Assembly (NCBI GenBank): GCA_013397845.1
Contig: VZTG01007654.1
Span: forward strand, 418,354 to 482,353
From: Melanocharis versteri
Taxonomy: Eukaryota > Chordata > Aves > Passeriformes > Melanocharitidae
DNA: 64,000 bases
Reading direction: 5' to 3'
A program made the position numbers and the translations under genes. The notes beneath the pieces were generated by a model. That model did no database searches, was not told the origin of the DNA, and saw only the letters and a program-made list of their open reading frames with translations. Below, piece after piece: positions 63,189 through 64,000 of the stretch (position 1 is its first letter; each line of letters opens with the position of its first letter).

Positions 63189-63752
63189 AAATGTTCCTTC
63201 TCTAAACAGACTGCATTTAATCCCCCTTTCACATCTGTGATTTCTAAGGCTATTTTAAATACTCCGTTTTACAGGGATTTTCAGTCTTCAGAACCGTCAC
63301 AAGCAGCAAGTTAGCAGTACACAGAAACAATACAACTGAACTTTCACTGAGTTCTATTCCTGCCTCCCAGGGTGCGTGGAAAAACCAACAATACCTCCAG
63401 TACTGGAGTTTTTGCACAGACCCTGGAAAGGAAATAGTTGTCACCAGACTTTAAGCCTGATGTGCTCTAGGCACATCTCACAATTGGCCACAGCTGACCA
63501 GTATTGGTTAGTATGTCTGTCTCTTGCGCATTATCTGTTTCAAAAAGGGGACCAAATTTTTAATTTTCAACTGATGTGGGTCTAATTAAGGCTATTCTGG
63601 TATACTTGATACTAAAATACTCTCTGGGAGTCCTTTTCATGAAATCCCGTCAGAATTAACATTTTCAAAAATGAAAACATTTATAATAGGTGTTTGAGTT
63701 GAAATGCTGATGCAGCGGTTGGTTCAGTGTTTCCTGGTCTTCGGGAGCTTTA
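63189..63752 (-). other. GCN1: GCN1 3' untranslated region (inferred)
   Basis: Non-coding stretch between the GCN1 stop and the first downstream AATAAA on the same strand. No other feature is recognised; its length is an inference. Confidence 0.4.
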
Positions 63753-63878
63753 TCACGTCAGGATAGTGTCATCGATCTGTTCCTCGGAGTCAGCCTGCCC
63801 AGCCAGCTTCCGCAGGGACCTCCTGCAGCTTTCATTGAGAAGCTCCAGGCTGGCAGCATCCAGAATCTTGGAAACTGA
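63753..63878 (-). CDS. GCN1: GCN1 last coding exon (partial gene)
   Basis: This exon has 41 codons plus TGA at 63,753-63,755, reading SVSKILDAASLELLNESCRR and ending EEQIDDTILT, after a ctcccacag acceptor. The C-terminus of mammalian GCN1 as I remember it has the same SLSKILD...NRRSLKKLA...DDTILT pattern. GCN1 is a very large HEAT-repeat protein that sits on collided ribosomes and, with GCN20/ABCF proteins, activates the eIF2-alpha kinase GCN2 in amino-acid starvation. All other exons are to the right of the window. It is codirectional with RAB35, as in human. Confidence 0.93.
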   Translation of the reverse strand, partial: SVSKILDAASLELLNESCRRSLRKLAGQADSEEQIDDTILT

Positions 63879-64000
63879 CTGTGGGAGGGAGACAGCACCA
63901 GTTACCAACTCCTTACGACACACCACTCAAAAGCAGAGTAGGTGTAAGTGCCTTACGTGCTGTATCAACTGAAATCTTTCAAACGCCCCAAAAGCCTTCA
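63879..64000 (-). other. GCN1 last intron, start of
   Basis: Only 122 bases are visible. No second GCN1 exon is supported here. Confidence 0.7.

Noticed and set aside
63937..64000. Possible second GCN1 exon with a CAC|gtaagg donor on the minus strand
   Set aside because: The frame (KAFGAFERFQLIQH) does not match the residues that should precede SVSKILD in GCN1, so it is treated as intron.
1..64000. Prokaryotic-type systems, CRISPR arrays, intact retroviruses or rRNA/tRNA genes
   Set aside because: None seen. Short direct repeats present are ordinary microsatellites and minisatellites, and no reverse transcriptase or gag-like frame was recognised.

Overview
This is a vertebrate nuclear segment, most likely avian and perhaps passerine. 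Three 5'-truncated CR1 LINE tails (about 5,945-6,225, 59,795-59,943 and 61,935-62,228) are typical of sauropsid genomes. Introns are moderate and repeat-poor, and three recognisable genes sit in the order BICDL1(+), RAB35(-), GCN1(-), which is the order I know from human 12q24.23. There are no bacterial-type genes, CRISPR arrays or phage. Nearly all the long open frames are chance frames in introns, UTRs and intergenic DNA.

Layout. Positions 1-24,700 show no exon I can support and are probably the large intron upstream of the first BICDL1 exon seen here. Positions 24,701-39,538 hold seven standard BICDL1 coding exons, probably exons 3-9, all with GT-AG borders and continuous phase. An eighth in-frame 144-nt exon candidate lies at 29,780-29,923. 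The BICDL1 3'UTR probably runs to about 43,560. After roughly 0.9 kb comes the end of the convergent RAB35 transcript, with poly(A) candidates at 44,443 and 44,798. RAB35 coding exons 6 to 2 lie between 46,867 and 55,417. Exon 1 (52 coding nt by subtraction) falls in or next to a 119-base N gap inside the CpG-island promoter (58,881-58,999). The RAB35/GCN1 intergenic stretch follows, and the final coding exon of GCN1 lies at 63,753-63,878 on the minus strand.

How the genes relate. BICDL1 encodes a coiled-coil dynein/dynactin-kinesin cargo adaptor for Rab6 secretory vesicles. RAB35 encodes an endosomal recycling GTPase. GCN1 encodes the ribosome-bound activator of GCN2. The first two both act in membrane traffic and neurite outgrowth and are convergent neighbours, but nothing in the sequence shows co-regulation beyond Pumilio-type motifs in both 3'UTRs.

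I found no new multi-gene system. The most interesting signals are the candidate 48-codon BICDL1 cassette exon, a possible BICDL1 microexon near 25,490, a perfect Maf-recognition palindrome in a CpG-rich patch of RAB35 intron 3, and a degenerate repeat of about 50 bp in the RAB35 3'UTR.
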